The notes beneath the pieces are model-generated. The model searched no databases and was not told where the DNA came from. It saw nothing but the letters and a program-made list of their open reading frames with translations. The position numbers were made by a program, and so were the translations under genes. DNA of 64,000 bases from Bacteroidota bacterium (GTDB lineage: Bacteria > Bacteroidota > Bacteroidia > UKL13-3), in NCBI GenBank assembly GCA_947457395.1, contig CANGVA010000002.1:180675-244674 (forward strand), given 5' to 3'. Shown here piece by piece: positions 50,034 through 59,799 of the stretch; the first letter of the stretch is position 1, and the number at the start of each line of letters is the position of its first letter.

Positions 50034-50798
50034 ATGGAAATAAACTTAAAACAAGAAGACAAGTTTAAATATATTGAAGAAGGAGAGGGCGAGGTTCTGT
50101 TGCTGCTTCATGGATTGTTTGGCGCATTGAGTAACTGGAAAGACGTACTTAATCATTTTTCACCAAGATATAGGGTTGTAATTCCACTGATGCCAATTTT
50201 TGAAATGAATATCCTTTCATTGAGCGTTGATGGACTTGCTAATTTTATTCATGATTTTGTGGCATACAAGAAGTATGAAAAGGTAAACCTGCTTGGTAAT
50301 TCGCTTGGTGGTCATGTTGGATTGGTTTTTATAAGAAAATATCCCGAAAAAGTAAATACATTGGTGCTAACAGGAAGTTCAGGCTTGTATGAAAGTGCTT
50401 TTGGCGCATCTTATCCAAAAAAAGGGGATAAAGCTTATTTGAGAGAACGTATTCAATTAACATTTTATGATCCGGCATCTACAACTGATGAATTGGTAGA
50501 TGAGGTTTATTCAACCTTGCAGGATAAAGGGAAAGTGCTGCGTATTCTTACGATGGCCAAATCGGCCATACGTCACAATATGAGAAAGGAATTGCCAGGC
50601 TTCAAACAGCCTACGTGTTTAATATGGGGAAAGCAGGACACAATCACTCCACCCGAAGTGGCAGAGGAGTTTCATGCATTGCTGCCAAATTCTGAACTTC
50701 ATTTTCTTGATCATTGCGGCCATGCACCAATGATGGAAAAACCAGCAGACTTTAATAAGATTGTGGATGCTTTTTTATCTAAACACACAGCTTCCTGA
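50034..50798 (+). CDS. alpha/beta hydrolase
   Basis: LLLLHGLFGALSNWKDVL, LLGNSLGGHVGL, CLIWGKQDTITPP, LDHCGHAPMMEKP. Confidence 0.92.
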   Translation: MEINLKQEDKFKYIEEGEGEVLLLLHGLFGALSNWKDVLNHFSPRYRVVIPLMPIFEMNILSLSVDGLANFIHDFVAYKKYEKVNLLGNSLGGHVGLVFIRKYPEKVNTLVLTGSSGLYESAFGASYPKKGDKAYLRERIQLTFYDPASTTDELVDEVYSTLQDKGKVLRILTMAKSAIRHNMRKELPGFKQPTCLIWGKQDTITPPEVAEEFHALLPNSELHFLDHCGHAPMMEKPADFNKIVDAFLSKHTAS

Positions 50799-50804
50799 TA
50801 ATCC

Positions 50805-51467
50805 ATGTTAGTTTCTGAGATATTATCGAATGACATTTTTGCTCTGAAAAAGAACGACAAAGTTTCGGCTGCAAGAATATTTCTTGAAGATTGGGGTCAG
50901 CAACAACTGCCTGTAGTAGACGATAATAATGTACTTGGGTTTATTTATCATGAAGATTTAAATGATGCAAGAGATAATGAACAATTAGACAAGTATATTA
51001 AGCCATATCAAGTAAGGTTGCCACACCTGGAAGACCATCCGTTTGAATTGATTAAACTCTTTGCCCAAACAGGATTTTCTTGCATACCCGTTATGCATGG
51101 CCAGAAGAATAAATTTGCAGGTATAGTTGCCTTAAAGCAGTTGATTCATGCACTGGGAGAGTCATCACTTGCGCAGCCGGGTGCAATTATCAATCTTGAG
51201 TTGAGTGCCAGAGATTATTCGTTAGCAGAACTGTCAAGAATCATAGAGTATAATGATCAAAAAATAATTGGGCTGTTCCTGTTTTCAACAGATAAAGAAA
51301 GCAACAAAATCACAGTTTCAATTAAGTTGAATAATACGGATGTAAAAAGTGTGCTTGCGGCTTTGGAAAGGTTTGGATATGCAATTACCTCTGTTCATCA
51401 GTATTCCGAGTCGCCCTCGGATATGTCGGGCAGGCTTGATTGGCTACTAAAATATCTTAATACTTAA
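50805..51467 (+). CDS. CBS-domain protein
   Basis: Two CBS-like repeats (KVSAARIFLEDWGQQQLPVVDDNNVLGFIYHEDL; FELIKLFAQTGFSCIPVMHGQKNKFAGIVALKQLI). Confidence 0.82.
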   Translation: MLVSEILSNDIFALKKNDKVSAARIFLEDWGQQQLPVVDDNNVLGFIYHEDLNDARDNEQLDKYIKPYQVRLPHLEDHPFELIKLFAQTGFSCIPVMHGQKNKFAGIVALKQLIHALGESSLAQPGAIINLELSARDYSLAELSRIIEYNDQKIIGLFLFSTDKESNKITVSIKLNNTDVKSVLAALERFGYAITSVHQYSESPSDMSGRLDWLLKYLNT

Positions 51468-51470
51468 AAA

Positions 51471-52355
51471 ATGAGAATTGGCATATACGGCAGGATTTAC
51501 AAGAAAGAATTTGCAGAAAAAATTCAGCAACTATATAATTCTCTGCAGCAGCGCGAAGTTGATTATGCTACAGAAGAGCTATTTTTGGCTCAGTGTGTAG
51601 CAAATGGTATCAAAGTTAACCAAACACAAACTTTTGCAGATGCGAATGAAGTGAAGAAGCTCGACTTGGATATGCTGATTGTTTTTGGCGGAGATGGTAC
51701 AATACTGGATACAATGGCATATGTGCACAAAAAGCCAATTCCGGTTCTTGGCATCAACACCGGGCGTCTGGGTTTTTTGGCAGCAGACGCAGAAATGCCC
51801 GTAGACTCGCTGGTTGAGCAAATTTTAAAAGGGCATTATGCTATTGATGAGCGGTCTTGTTTGCAGTTGGTTTCAGGCGGGTCTATGTTCGGAGGCGCAA
51901 ATTTTGCATTAAACGATTTTGTTATTCACAAAAAAGACAGTTCCGCAATGATTACCATACACACCTACTTAAACGGAGAATTTTTGAATTCCTACTGGTC
52001 TGATGGTTTAATTATTTCAACTCCAACAGGTTCCACAGGATACTCCTTAAGTTGTGGAGGCCCAATATTATATCCCGGAACATCAAGCATGCTAATAACG
52101 CCAATTGCACCACATAACCTGAATGTAAGGCCTATGGTTATCTCTGATAATCACATTATAACGTTTGAAATTGAAGGTCGTAGTACGTCATTCCTTATCT
52201 CGCTAGACTCCAGATCTGAAACAATAAATTCAAGCACCCAGCTAGCGATAAAAAAAGCTGATTTTAATTTTAAGATTGCAAGACTAAATCAGGAAAATTA
52301 TCTTAAGACATTGAGAAAAAAGTTGATGTGGGGATTGGATAATCGAAATGTATAG
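51471..52355 (+). CDS. nadK: NAD kinase
   Basis: LIVFGGDGTILDTM, LGINTGRLGFLA, ISTPTGSTGYSLSCGGPIL. Confidence 0.96.
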   Translation: MRIGIYGRIYKKEFAEKIQQLYNSLQQREVDYATEELFLAQCVANGIKVNQTQTFADANEVKKLDLDMLIVFGGDGTILDTMAYVHKKPIPVLGINTGRLGFLAADAEMPVDSLVEQILKGHYAIDERSCLQLVSGGSMFGGANFALNDFVIHKKDSSAMITIHTYLNGEFLNSYWSDGLIISTPTGSTGYSLSCGGPILYPGTSSMLITPIAPHNLNVRPMVISDNHIITFEIEGRSTSFLISLDSRSETINSSTQLAIKKADFNFKIARLNQENYLKTLRKKLMWGLDNRNV

Positions 52356-52387
52356 CAAACCTCCAAAGTCAATAGGCACAAAAAATC

Positions 52388-52417
52388 TTGCATTATTCGA
52401 AATTTTAGCTACTTTTG
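52388..52417 (+). promoter_or_regulatory. candidate Bacteroidota sigma-ABfr promoter (TTG-N19-TACTTTTG)
   Basis: TTG 52388-52390, 19-nt spacer, TACTTTTG 52410-52417 matching TAnnTTTG, 21 nt before the 52439 start. Confidence 0.6.
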
Positions 52418-52438
52418 TCGTTATAAAAATGCCATTAA

Positions 52439-53287
52439 ATGACATCCCTTAGGCTTTTTCTATTATTTATTACACTGACAACCACCTCTATAACTGTATG
52501 TGCACAAAAAGTGGATATTGGAGCGTCTATTGGTGGTGCATACTACTATGGTGATGTGGTTAATGAGGTCACTCCAAGTACTATTAGACCAACAATAGGC
52601 GGTTTTATCAGATACCACTTAACAAGCCGTTTTGCAGTAAGAGCCAATGGTTTGTATGCTAGAATTTCAGGTGATGACAGGTTGAGCACAAGTGAATGGC
52701 AGCAAGAACGCGATTTTCGTTTTTATACCGATATATTAGAGGCCTCCGGAGTTTTTGAGTTTAATTTAATTGATGACCGAAACACAGGTAGAAGAATTAG
52801 AAATCCATATATACCTTATGTTTTTGGAGGGGTAGGAATATTTTATTACAGGCCAGGAACCGATATTTTTGGCAGAGACCAAAGCCTTAGGCCACTGCAA
52901 TTATCAGGAGTAGCCTATAGCGAATATGGAGTTTGTATGCCTTTTGGAATTGGATTAAGGTATTATGCATTTGGCAACTTCTTAATAGGTGCAGAAATAG
53001 GTTTAAGATATACCAATACTTCTTATTTAGATGATATTGGAAACAATGATAGATATGTTGACCCAGCATCTACACCATTTCCGAAAGCTACAGAATTTGT
53101 TTACAATAGGACCGGTGCCAATAGGAACCCCGGAGACTACCGAGGTAAGTTGGGGTTAAGCAACTTCAATTATAACGATTTTTATATGCTTGGAACTTTT
53201 ACCGTTTCATATAAATTAGGTAAGCGCCTTGGAACTAAAGGTCGCAGTTATGGCGGTAAAGCCATTCGTTGTCCAAGGTTCTATTAG
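52439..53287 (+). CDS. DUF6089-like outer-membrane beta-barrel protein, paralogue 1
   Basis: Signal peptide; KVDIGASIGGAYYYGDVVNEV...YTNTSYLDDIGNN; C-terminal IRCPRFY. Confidence 0.85.
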   Translation: MTSLRLFLLFITLTTTSITVCAQKVDIGASIGGAYYYGDVVNEVTPSTIRPTIGGFIRYHLTSRFAVRANGLYARISGDDRLSTSEWQQERDFRFYTDILEASGVFEFNLIDDRNTGRRIRNPYIPYVFGGVGIFYYRPGTDIFGRDQSLRPLQLSGVAYSEYGVCMPFGIGLRYYAFGNFLIGAEIGLRYTNTSYLDDIGNNDRYVDPASTPFPKATEFVYNRTGANRNPGDYRGKLGLSNFNYNDFYMLGTFTVSYKLGKRLGTKGRSYGGKAIRCPRFY

Positions 53288-53347
53288 AAATCCTTCCTAA
53301 GCAGAACAATTTGGCCTTAACCCTAATCACTTTATAGTCAGGAAAAA

Positions 53348-54196
53348 ATGAAGGGCACTTACCTCATAAGATTTGTTTTTCTATTGATGCCATTCTCGCT
53401 TTTCGCTCAAACAAGCTTAGAGTTTGGTGTGTTATTAGGCGGTTCAACTTATTATGGCGACTTAAACGGCCAGCAATTATCTGCTTCTCACGTTCACGCC
53501 TCAGGGGGCATTATCGGAAGATATAATATCAATGAGAGATGGGCGGTGAAGGGCTATTTTGGCTATGGTAAAATTTCTGGCGCAGACTCTATTAGTAAAA
53601 GTAGCAGAGATAAACAACGCAACCTAAGTTTTGTAAGCGATATTTTTGAGGTATCGGCTCAGTTCGAACTTAACCTGATTAAGAATAAAACGGGTTTTAA
53701 TAGTACGAACAAGATTATCCCATATCTTTTTTCCGGCATCGCAATTTTTAATTTTAATCCAAGGGCCACCTACAAGGGAGAGGAATATGAACTTCAGCCG
53801 CTGGGAACCGAAGGACAGGGCACTACTGAATATAATGATCGGGAGAAATATGCGCTAACGCAAATTTCAATTCCTTTGGGCTTTGGATTAAAGAAACGAT
53901 TTGGAAAACACCTTACGTTTGGCATTGAAGCAGGTCTGCGATATACTTTCACAAATTATTTGGATGATATAGGCGGAAAGTTTGCTAATAATAACGTTGT
54001 TAGAAGGGCAAGCGGAGAAGTTGCAGGGGCCTTGGCAGACCGAAGTGCCGAAGTAAATCCATCTGGCTTTCCTACGTTTGCTGAAGGCAGGAGGCGGTCC
54101 AAGAAGTGGATGCCTCTTAATGATATTTATATGCTTGGTGGCGTTACGATTACATACAAGTTTTTTCCTCAGGGCATGAGATGCCCTAAATTTTAA
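53348..54196 (+). CDS. DUF6089-like outer-membrane beta-barrel protein, paralogue 2
   Basis: SLEFGVLLGGSTYYGDLNG...YTFTNYLDDIGGK; C-terminal MRCPKF. Confidence 0.85.
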   Translation: MKGTYLIRFVFLLMPFSLFAQTSLEFGVLLGGSTYYGDLNGQQLSASHVHASGGIIGRYNINERWAVKGYFGYGKISGADSISKSSRDKQRNLSFVSDIFEVSAQFELNLIKNKTGFNSTNKIIPYLFSGIAIFNFNPRATYKGEEYELQPLGTEGQGTTEYNDREKYALTQISIPLGFGLKKRFGKHLTFGIEAGLRYTFTNYLDDIGGKFANNNVVRRASGEVAGALADRSAEVNPSGFPTFAEGRRRSKKWMPLNDIYMLGGVTITYKFFPQGMRCPKF

Positions 54197-54208
54197 CGTT
54201 GTACATAC

Positions 54209-55006
54209 TTGCAGAAGCGAATTCTTACCTTATGCCTTATTGTGGCTATAAATGCCCCTACGTTTTCTCAGGAAATTGAGATTGGAACAACTATTGGCGT
54301 TAGTAACTATTTTGGAGACCTTGCACCAAGTCCGGTTTTAAAAGAAATAAAACCAGCAGGAGCAATTTTCGGACGATACAATATTTCTTCATCATTTGCA
54401 TTTACAGGATCATTCTCGGTAGCCATGGTTTCGGGTACCGATCAAAATTTTAAAGAAAATCAGTATCGCAACCTTAGTTTCCGCTCAAGTATTTATGAGA
54501 TGGCAACACTCGTTGAATTTAACTTTTCTAAGTATGGTGTGGGTGTGCTTGACAAGCGGTACACAACTTATATTTTTCTTGGTCTTGCAGCTACAGGCTT
54601 CAATCCTCAGGCAAATGTAAACGGCACATGGATAAACTTGTCTAATATTCAAACAGAGGGTAAAAGATATAGTACGCTTGCCGTTTCTGTTCCTTTTGGG
54701 ATGGGCTTTAAATGCCGAATGACAAAGCATCTTGCGCTGGAAGGAAATATTGGATTCAGAAGGCTTTACTCAGACTATCTCGATGATGTAAGCGGTACCT
54801 ATCCCAATGTCCTCTCTATATTAGAAAATAATGGAGAACTGGCAGCCTTGTTAAGCGACCGGTCGGTTGAAGTTTCGGGGCAACCTTTTACTAGCAAAGA
54901 AGGCTACAGAAGAGGCAATAGTGATTTTGATGACTGGTATATCATAGGTGGCATCAGTTTAACCTACAGATTTTATAGTAGGATTAAGTGTTCAAGATTT
55001 TATTAA
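54209..55006 (+). CDS. DUF6089-like outer-membrane beta-barrel protein, paralogue 3
   Basis: EIEIGTTIGVSNYFGDLAP...YSDYLDDVSGT; C-terminal IKCSRFY; TTG start. Confidence 0.83.
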   Translation: MQKRILTLCLIVAINAPTFSQEIEIGTTIGVSNYFGDLAPSPVLKEIKPAGAIFGRYNISSSFAFTGSFSVAMVSGTDQNFKENQYRNLSFRSSIYEMATLVEFNFSKYGVGVLDKRYTTYIFLGLAATGFNPQANVNGTWINLSNIQTEGKRYSTLAVSVPFGMGFKCRMTKHLALEGNIGFRRLYSDYLDDVSGTYPNVLSILENNGELAALLSDRSVEVSGQPFTSKEGYRRGNSDFDDWYIIGGISLTYRFYSRIKCSRFY

Positions 55007-55027
55007 TTTCGCGCTTTGTCCTTTTTA

Positions 55028-55777
55028 ATGAGCCAAAAGCAAAACATACTTCAAAATAAACTACCTAAACATATTGCCATCATCATGGATGGTAATGGTC
55101 GTTGGGCCAAGGGTAAAGGCAAGTTTCGCATATTCGGGCATCAAAATGGGGTAAAGGCAGTAAGGGAAACAACTGAAGCCTGTGCAGAGTTAGGTGTAAA
55201 GTACCTTACATTGTACGCTTTTTCAACCGAAAACTGGAGCAGGCCTAAAGAGGAAATCAACGCATTAATGGAATTGTTGGTATCAACTATAAGGAAAGAA
55301 ACACCAACATTGATGAAAAATGGCATTAGGCTCCAAAGTATTGGAAATAAAGAAGATTTACCGGCCAAATGCAGAAAAGAGTTGGAAGAGTCTATTAAAG
55401 AAACAGAACAAAATACACGAATGACCCTTATTTTGGCGTTAAGCTATAGCGCTAAATGGGATATAGTAAATTCGGTTAAGGAAATAGCTAAACAGGTTAG
55501 TTTGGGCCTAGTAAAGCCTGAAGAGATTGATGAAAACATCATAAATAATCATCTTTCAACTGCTGCATATCCGCACCCAGAATTAATGATAAGAACCAGT
55601 GGAGAGCAACGCATAAGCAATTTTTTACTTTGGGAGATTGCCTACAGTGAATTGTATTTCAGCTCCAAGCTCTGGCCTGATTTTACTAAAGAAGATTTAT
55701 TTGAAGCAGTAATTAACTATCAAAACCGCGAAAGAAGATTTGGAAAAACCAGCGAACAAATGGCCCAGTCGGTATAA
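55028..55777 (+). CDS. uppS: isoprenyl transferase (undecaprenyl diphosphate synthase)
   Basis: HIAIIMDGNGRWAKGKGKFRIFGHQNGVKAVRE, LTLYAFSTENWSRPKEE, LMIRTSGEQRISNFLLWEIAYSELYF. Confidence 0.96.
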   Translation: MSQKQNILQNKLPKHIAIIMDGNGRWAKGKGKFRIFGHQNGVKAVRETTEACAELGVKYLTLYAFSTENWSRPKEEINALMELLVSTIRKETPTLMKNGIRLQSIGNKEDLPAKCRKELEESIKETEQNTRMTLILALSYSAKWDIVNSVKEIAKQVSLGLVKPEEIDENIINNHLSTAAYPHPELMIRTSGEQRISNFLLWEIAYSELYFSSKLWPDFTKEDLFEAVINYQNRERRFGKTSEQMAQSV

Positions 55778-58301
55778 AGTTTTTCTTTATCTCCTAATGA
55801 TTTGTGCGGCCTTTACTGCGCCTCAAAAACTATTTGCCCAATCCGATAGTACAACATCTTCAGTTTCTCTCAGCGTTGATTATTCAAGGCCGCAAACCTA
55901 TGAACTCGCTAATATTGTTATTACCGGAACTAATTTTTACGATAAAAGTGTGTTGCAGATTTTATCAGGGCTAACCGTGGGGCAAAAAATAAAAATCCCT
56001 TCTGATGATATTTCTAAAGCTATATCCAACCTATGGAAACAAAAACTTTTTGATGATGTTCAGATTAGGATTTTTGAAATACAAGATGATAAAATAGCCC
56101 TGGAAATATTTTTGCTGGAAAAACCCCGTCTTTCAACTTTTTCTATTAAAGGACTTAAAAAAGGTAAGGCAAATACATTAAGAGAAGAGCTAACACTCAA
56201 ATCGGGTCAAATTATTACAGATAATATGCTAGCAGCAACCCGTACCGAAATAAAACGCCACTTTAAAGAAAAAGGATTTTTGGATGCAGATGCCACCTTT
56301 GAGCAGGAAACAGATGATGCAAGAAAAAATACAGCAAGACTAAAGATAACCGTTAACAGAGGTCCAAAAATTAAAATTAACCAAATTGAAATTGAGGGCA
56401 ACTCTGCACTAACTGATAAAAAAATAAGGAAGCTGTTTAAGGACACCAAATCTCGTCACCGTTTGTTTGCCAAATCAAGGTTTGAAGAGGATAAATTTCA
56501 GGAAGATAAACAACGCATTATAGAAAAATATTTGTCTCTTGGCTATCGGGATATTGATATTGTTTCTGACTCTGTTTACCGCCATGACCTAAAGAATTTG
56601 AACATTAAGATAGTTTTGAATGAAGGTAAGAAATATTATTTCAGGGATATACGATTTATTGGTAATAGTAAGTACACAACCGAAGAGTTGATGAGTATTT
56701 TAAAAATTAACAAGGGTGATGTATATGACCAGTCTGTGTTAGATACAAGATTAAATATGAACCAGAATGGCTTAGATATTAGCACACTATATATGGATGA
56801 TGGCTATTTGTTTTTTAATGTACAGCCAGTAGAGGTATTGGTGGAGAATGACTCCATAGATCTGGAAATACGTATTAACGAAGGTGCGCAAGCCCGAATT
56901 AATAAAGTTACCGTATCAGGAAATACTAAAACAAGTGATCATGTTATTTTAAGAGAGCTAAGAACTAAACCAGGCCAGCTGTTTAGCAGGTCAGATGTTA
57001 CACGCTCCTTGCGTGAGCTTGCACAGGTTGGTTATTTCAATCCTGAAGCATTAAATGTAAACCCTGTGCCAAACCCTGAGGCGGGAACTGTTGATATTGA
57101 ATACAAAGTAGAGGAAAAGCCTAATGACCAGATAGAACTTTCTGCCGGTTGGGGTGCAAGCACCATTGTAGGAACCTTAGGCCTTTCGTTAAACAATTTT
57201 TCTACCAAGCGCATGTTTAATAAAAGAGCCTGGAACCCCATTCCAAGTGGTGATGGCCAAAGGCTTGCCCTCAGAGCACAAACAAACGGAACGTTTTTTC
57301 AGTCATACAATGCATCATTTACTGAGCCATGGTTAGGGGGCAAAAAGCCAAACTCTTTTTCTGCTTCTGTCTTTCTTTCTATACAATCAAACGGACTTAG
57401 TATTGGAGATGCCAGGCGCACCGCGCTATGGACGAGTGGAGCCACCATCGGATTAGGTAAGCGTTTAAAGTTTCCTGACGACTGGTTTACCCTGCAATAC
57501 TCATTAACCTATCAGCGCTATTTTAATGAAGTAAGTGCACTGGGCGAGAGTTTTCTTAACTTCATACCTCCCGGTCCTTCAAACAATTTAAACTTCCGCA
57601 TAGTATTATCAAGAAACTCTGTTGATCAGCCTATATATCCAAGGCAAGGCTCAAACATAACACTGTCTGTGCAATTCACTCCTCCTTACTCATTAATTAA
57701 TGGCCGCGATTATAAAACAATTGATGCTTCAGAGAAGATGCGCTGGCTGGAGTTTCATAAGTGGAAATTTGATGCCACTTGGTATGCTAAACTGGTAGGA
57801 AACCTTGTTTTTATGTCAAGGGTCAATTTTGGTTTTATTGGCCAGTATAATAGAGATGTTGGCTATACTCCATTTGAACGATTTTGGTTGGGTGGATCCG
57901 GTTTAATGGGCTTTAGTTTAGATGGTAGAGAACTGATTGCCCTTCGCGGATATTCAGATAATTCTCTTACACCTTTGGTGTTTAATCCTCAGGCTGGTAG
58001 GGTAGTGCAGCAAGGCGGACTCATCTATAACCGATACACCATGGAACTTAGGTATCCTATTTCTCTTAACCCCTCTGCAACGGTGTATCCGCTTGTGTTT
58101 TTTGAAGCAGGGAAAGCGTGGTCCAGATATGAAGATTTCTCCCCATTTTCCGTTTATCGTTCTACCGGACTTGGCGTTCGGATATTTTTGCCTATGTTTG
58201 GCATGATTGGGCTCGATTACGGATATGGATTTGATGATGTTCCCTTTCAGAGCGCTGCAAACAGAGGAAATATTCATTTTCTGTTAGGGCAGCAATTTTA
58301 A
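55740..58301 (+). CDS. bamA: outer-membrane protein assembly factor BamA
   Basis: POTRA repeats and C-terminal barrel (FWLGGSGLMGFSLDGRELIALRGY...FHFLLGQQF-type end). Start (TTG 55740) overlaps uppS and is uncertain. Confidence 0.93.
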   Translation: MEKPANKWPSRYKVFLYLLMICAAFTAPQKLFAQSDSTTSSVSLSVDYSRPQTYELANIVITGTNFYDKSVLQILSGLTVGQKIKIPSDDISKAISNLWKQKLFDDVQIRIFEIQDDKIALEIFLLEKPRLSTFSIKGLKKGKANTLREELTLKSGQIITDNMLAATRTEIKRHFKEKGFLDADATFEQETDDARKNTARLKITVNRGPKIKINQIEIEGNSALTDKKIRKLFKDTKSRHRLFAKSRFEEDKFQEDKQRIIEKYLSLGYRDIDIVSDSVYRHDLKNLNIKIVLNEGKKYYFRDIRFIGNSKYTTEELMSILKINKGDVYDQSVLDTRLNMNQNGLDISTLYMDDGYLFFNVQPVEVLVENDSIDLEIRINEGAQARINKVTVSGNTKTSDHVILRELRTKPGQLFSRSDVTRSLRELAQVGYFNPEALNVNPVPNPEAGTVDIEYKVEEKPNDQIELSAGWGASTIVGTLGLSLNNFSTKRMFNKRAWNPIPSGDGQRLALRAQTNGTFFQSYNASFTEPWLGGKKPNSFSASVFLSIQSNGLSIGDARRTALWTSGATIGLGKRLKFPDDWFTLQYSLTYQRYFNEVSALGESFLNFIPPGPSNNLNFRIVLSRNSVDQPIYPRQGSNITLSVQFTPPYSLINGRDYKTIDASEKMRWLEFHKWKFDATWYAKLVGNLVFMSRVNFGFIGQYNRDVGYTPFERFWLGGSGLMGFSLDGRELIALRGYSDNSLTPLVFNPQAGRVVQQGGLIYNRYTMELRYPISLNPSATVYPLVFFEAGKAWSRYEDFSPFSVYRSTGLGVRIFLPMFGMIGLDYGYGFDDVPFQSAANRGNIHFLLGQQF

Positions 58302-58311
58302 AAAGGCTTAA

Positions 58312-58857
58312 ATGAAAAAAATAGCATTCATCATATTGGCAATTGCCATTACTTGTTTTGCCCAAGCGCAACGATTTGGATATGTTGATACTGAATATAT
58401 TCTTGATTTAATGCCTGAATATAAATCTGCCCAAAAACAGTTGGATCAGCTAAGCGAAGACTGGCAAAAAGAGGTAGAGAAAAAGCAGCAGGGTATAGAT
58501 AAAATGTATCGCGATTTTCAGGCAGAACAGGTTTTGCTTACAGAGGACCTAAGAAAAAAGCGAGAAGAAGAAATTAAATTGAAAGAGAAGGAGCTGCGAG
58601 ACTTCCGAAACCAAAAGTTTGGTTATGAGGGTGAATTATTTAAAAAAAGGCAGGAATTAATAAAGCCAATTCAGGATCGGGTGTTTGATGCCATACAAAA
58701 AGTTGCCAAACAAAGCGCGCTTGACTTTATATTTGCCAAATCAGGTGAGTTTATTATGCTATACTCCAATGCCAAATACGATAAAAGTGATGAGGTTTTG
58801 GCAGAATTGGGTGTTGCTATAAACAAAACAGATAAAGACACTAACAAGAAAAAATAA
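58312..58857 (+). CDS. OmpH/Skp family periplasmic chaperone, copy 1
   Basis: RFGYVDTEYILDLMPEYKSAQKQLDQLSEDWQKEVEKKQ; coiled coil. Confidence 0.93.
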   Translation: MKKIAFIILAIAITCFAQAQRFGYVDTEYILDLMPEYKSAQKQLDQLSEDWQKEVEKKQQGIDKMYRDFQAEQVLLTEDLRKKREEEIKLKEKELRDFRNQKFGYEGELFKKRQELIKPIQDRVFDAIQKVAKQSALDFIFAKSGEFIMLYSNAKYDKSDEVLAELGVAINKTDKDTNKKK

Positions 58858-58871
58858 GTAATAGTAAAACA

Positions 58872-59417
58872 ATGAAAAGAATCACAACAATTGCATTTGT
58901 ATTGCTGCTGGCAGTGGCAATTACACCCGGAAAGGTACAAGCACAAAAATTTGGCTATATCGAGTTTCAGGATTTAATGACCCAGATGCCTGAGTATAAA
59001 AAAGCAACCGGTGAAATGGAGGCTTTTGGAAAACAGCTACAGGAAGAAATGAAAAAAATGAGCTCAGAGCTTGAGAAGAAGTATGATGAATACCAAAAGG
59101 GCGAAGCTAAGATGAATGATGCCATTAAAGAATATAAGCAAAAAGAATTGAGAGATATTCAGGCCCGTTTGCAAGAGTTTCAGGAAACAGCACAAGAAAA
59201 TGTTCGCAAAAAAGAACAGGATTTGCTTAAGCCTATTGTTGATAAAGCAAAAACAGCCATTGCTGATGTAGCAAAAGCACAGGGCATTGCTTATGTTTTT
59301 GATAGCAGCCCCGGCACACCTCTTTTGTATAAGCCAGAGGGTGATAATTTGATGGCAGCAGTAAAAAAGAAATTAAATATTACCACCATTGCTGAGCCAC
59401 CTGCCCCGGGCAAGTAA
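58872..59417 (+). CDS. OmpH/Skp family periplasmic chaperone, copy 2
   Basis: KFGYIEFQDLMTQMPEYKKATGEMEAFGKQLQEEMKKMSSELEKKYDEYQKGEAKM. Confidence 0.93.
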   Translation: MKRITTIAFVLLLAVAITPGKVQAQKFGYIEFQDLMTQMPEYKKATGEMEAFGKQLQEEMKKMSSELEKKYDEYQKGEAKMNDAIKEYKQKELRDIQARLQEFQETAQENVRKKEQDLLKPIVDKAKTAIADVAKAQGIAYVFDSSPGTPLLYKPEGDNLMAAVKKKLNITTIAEPPAPGK

Positions 59418-59440
59418 GGATTGGAATAAGACAATTAATA

Positions 59441-59469
59441 AGCCACCCGTAAAAAGGTGGCTTTTTTTA
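59441..59469 (+). terminator. rho-independent terminator after the bamA-skp-skp operon
   Basis: AGCCACC-cgtaaaaa-GGTGGCT followed by TTTTTTT. Confidence 0.85.
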
Positions 59470-59482
59470 TGCCAGATCTTGT

Positions 59483-59512
59483 TTTTTGTTGCACAAAAAA
59501 AACCTGTACGTT
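59483..59512 (+). repeat. dispersed repeat copy 1 (tttttgttgcacaaaaaaaacctgtacgtt)
   Basis: Same sequence (one A shorter) recurs at 63904-63932. Confidence 0.75.
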
Positions 59513-59799
59513 CACGCTCGACTCTGTTGCTTAATCTTAGATTCTTATCAGGTTCTATGTAGCTAATTAAATCTTAAGTTAGCTAGCTATATTATTCAGC
59601 GCTTATGCGAATATTATGTAAAATTATTAAAATCAAAGGAACTAAAGGTGGCTGATGTTTGATAATGTTTCAAGTCTTACTTTCTAATCTTGTTCGTATT
59701 TCTTGTTGTTCATTTAAAAATACATAGCATACTGTTTTGTAATTAATAATCCAAAGATTACAAATTATTTTAAACGAAAATAAATATTGACAAAACGCT

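Noticed and set aside
59560-59585. TAGCTAA/TTAGCTA inverted repeat after the skp operon
   Set aside because: Short arms in a very AT-rich gap; no context to support a function.
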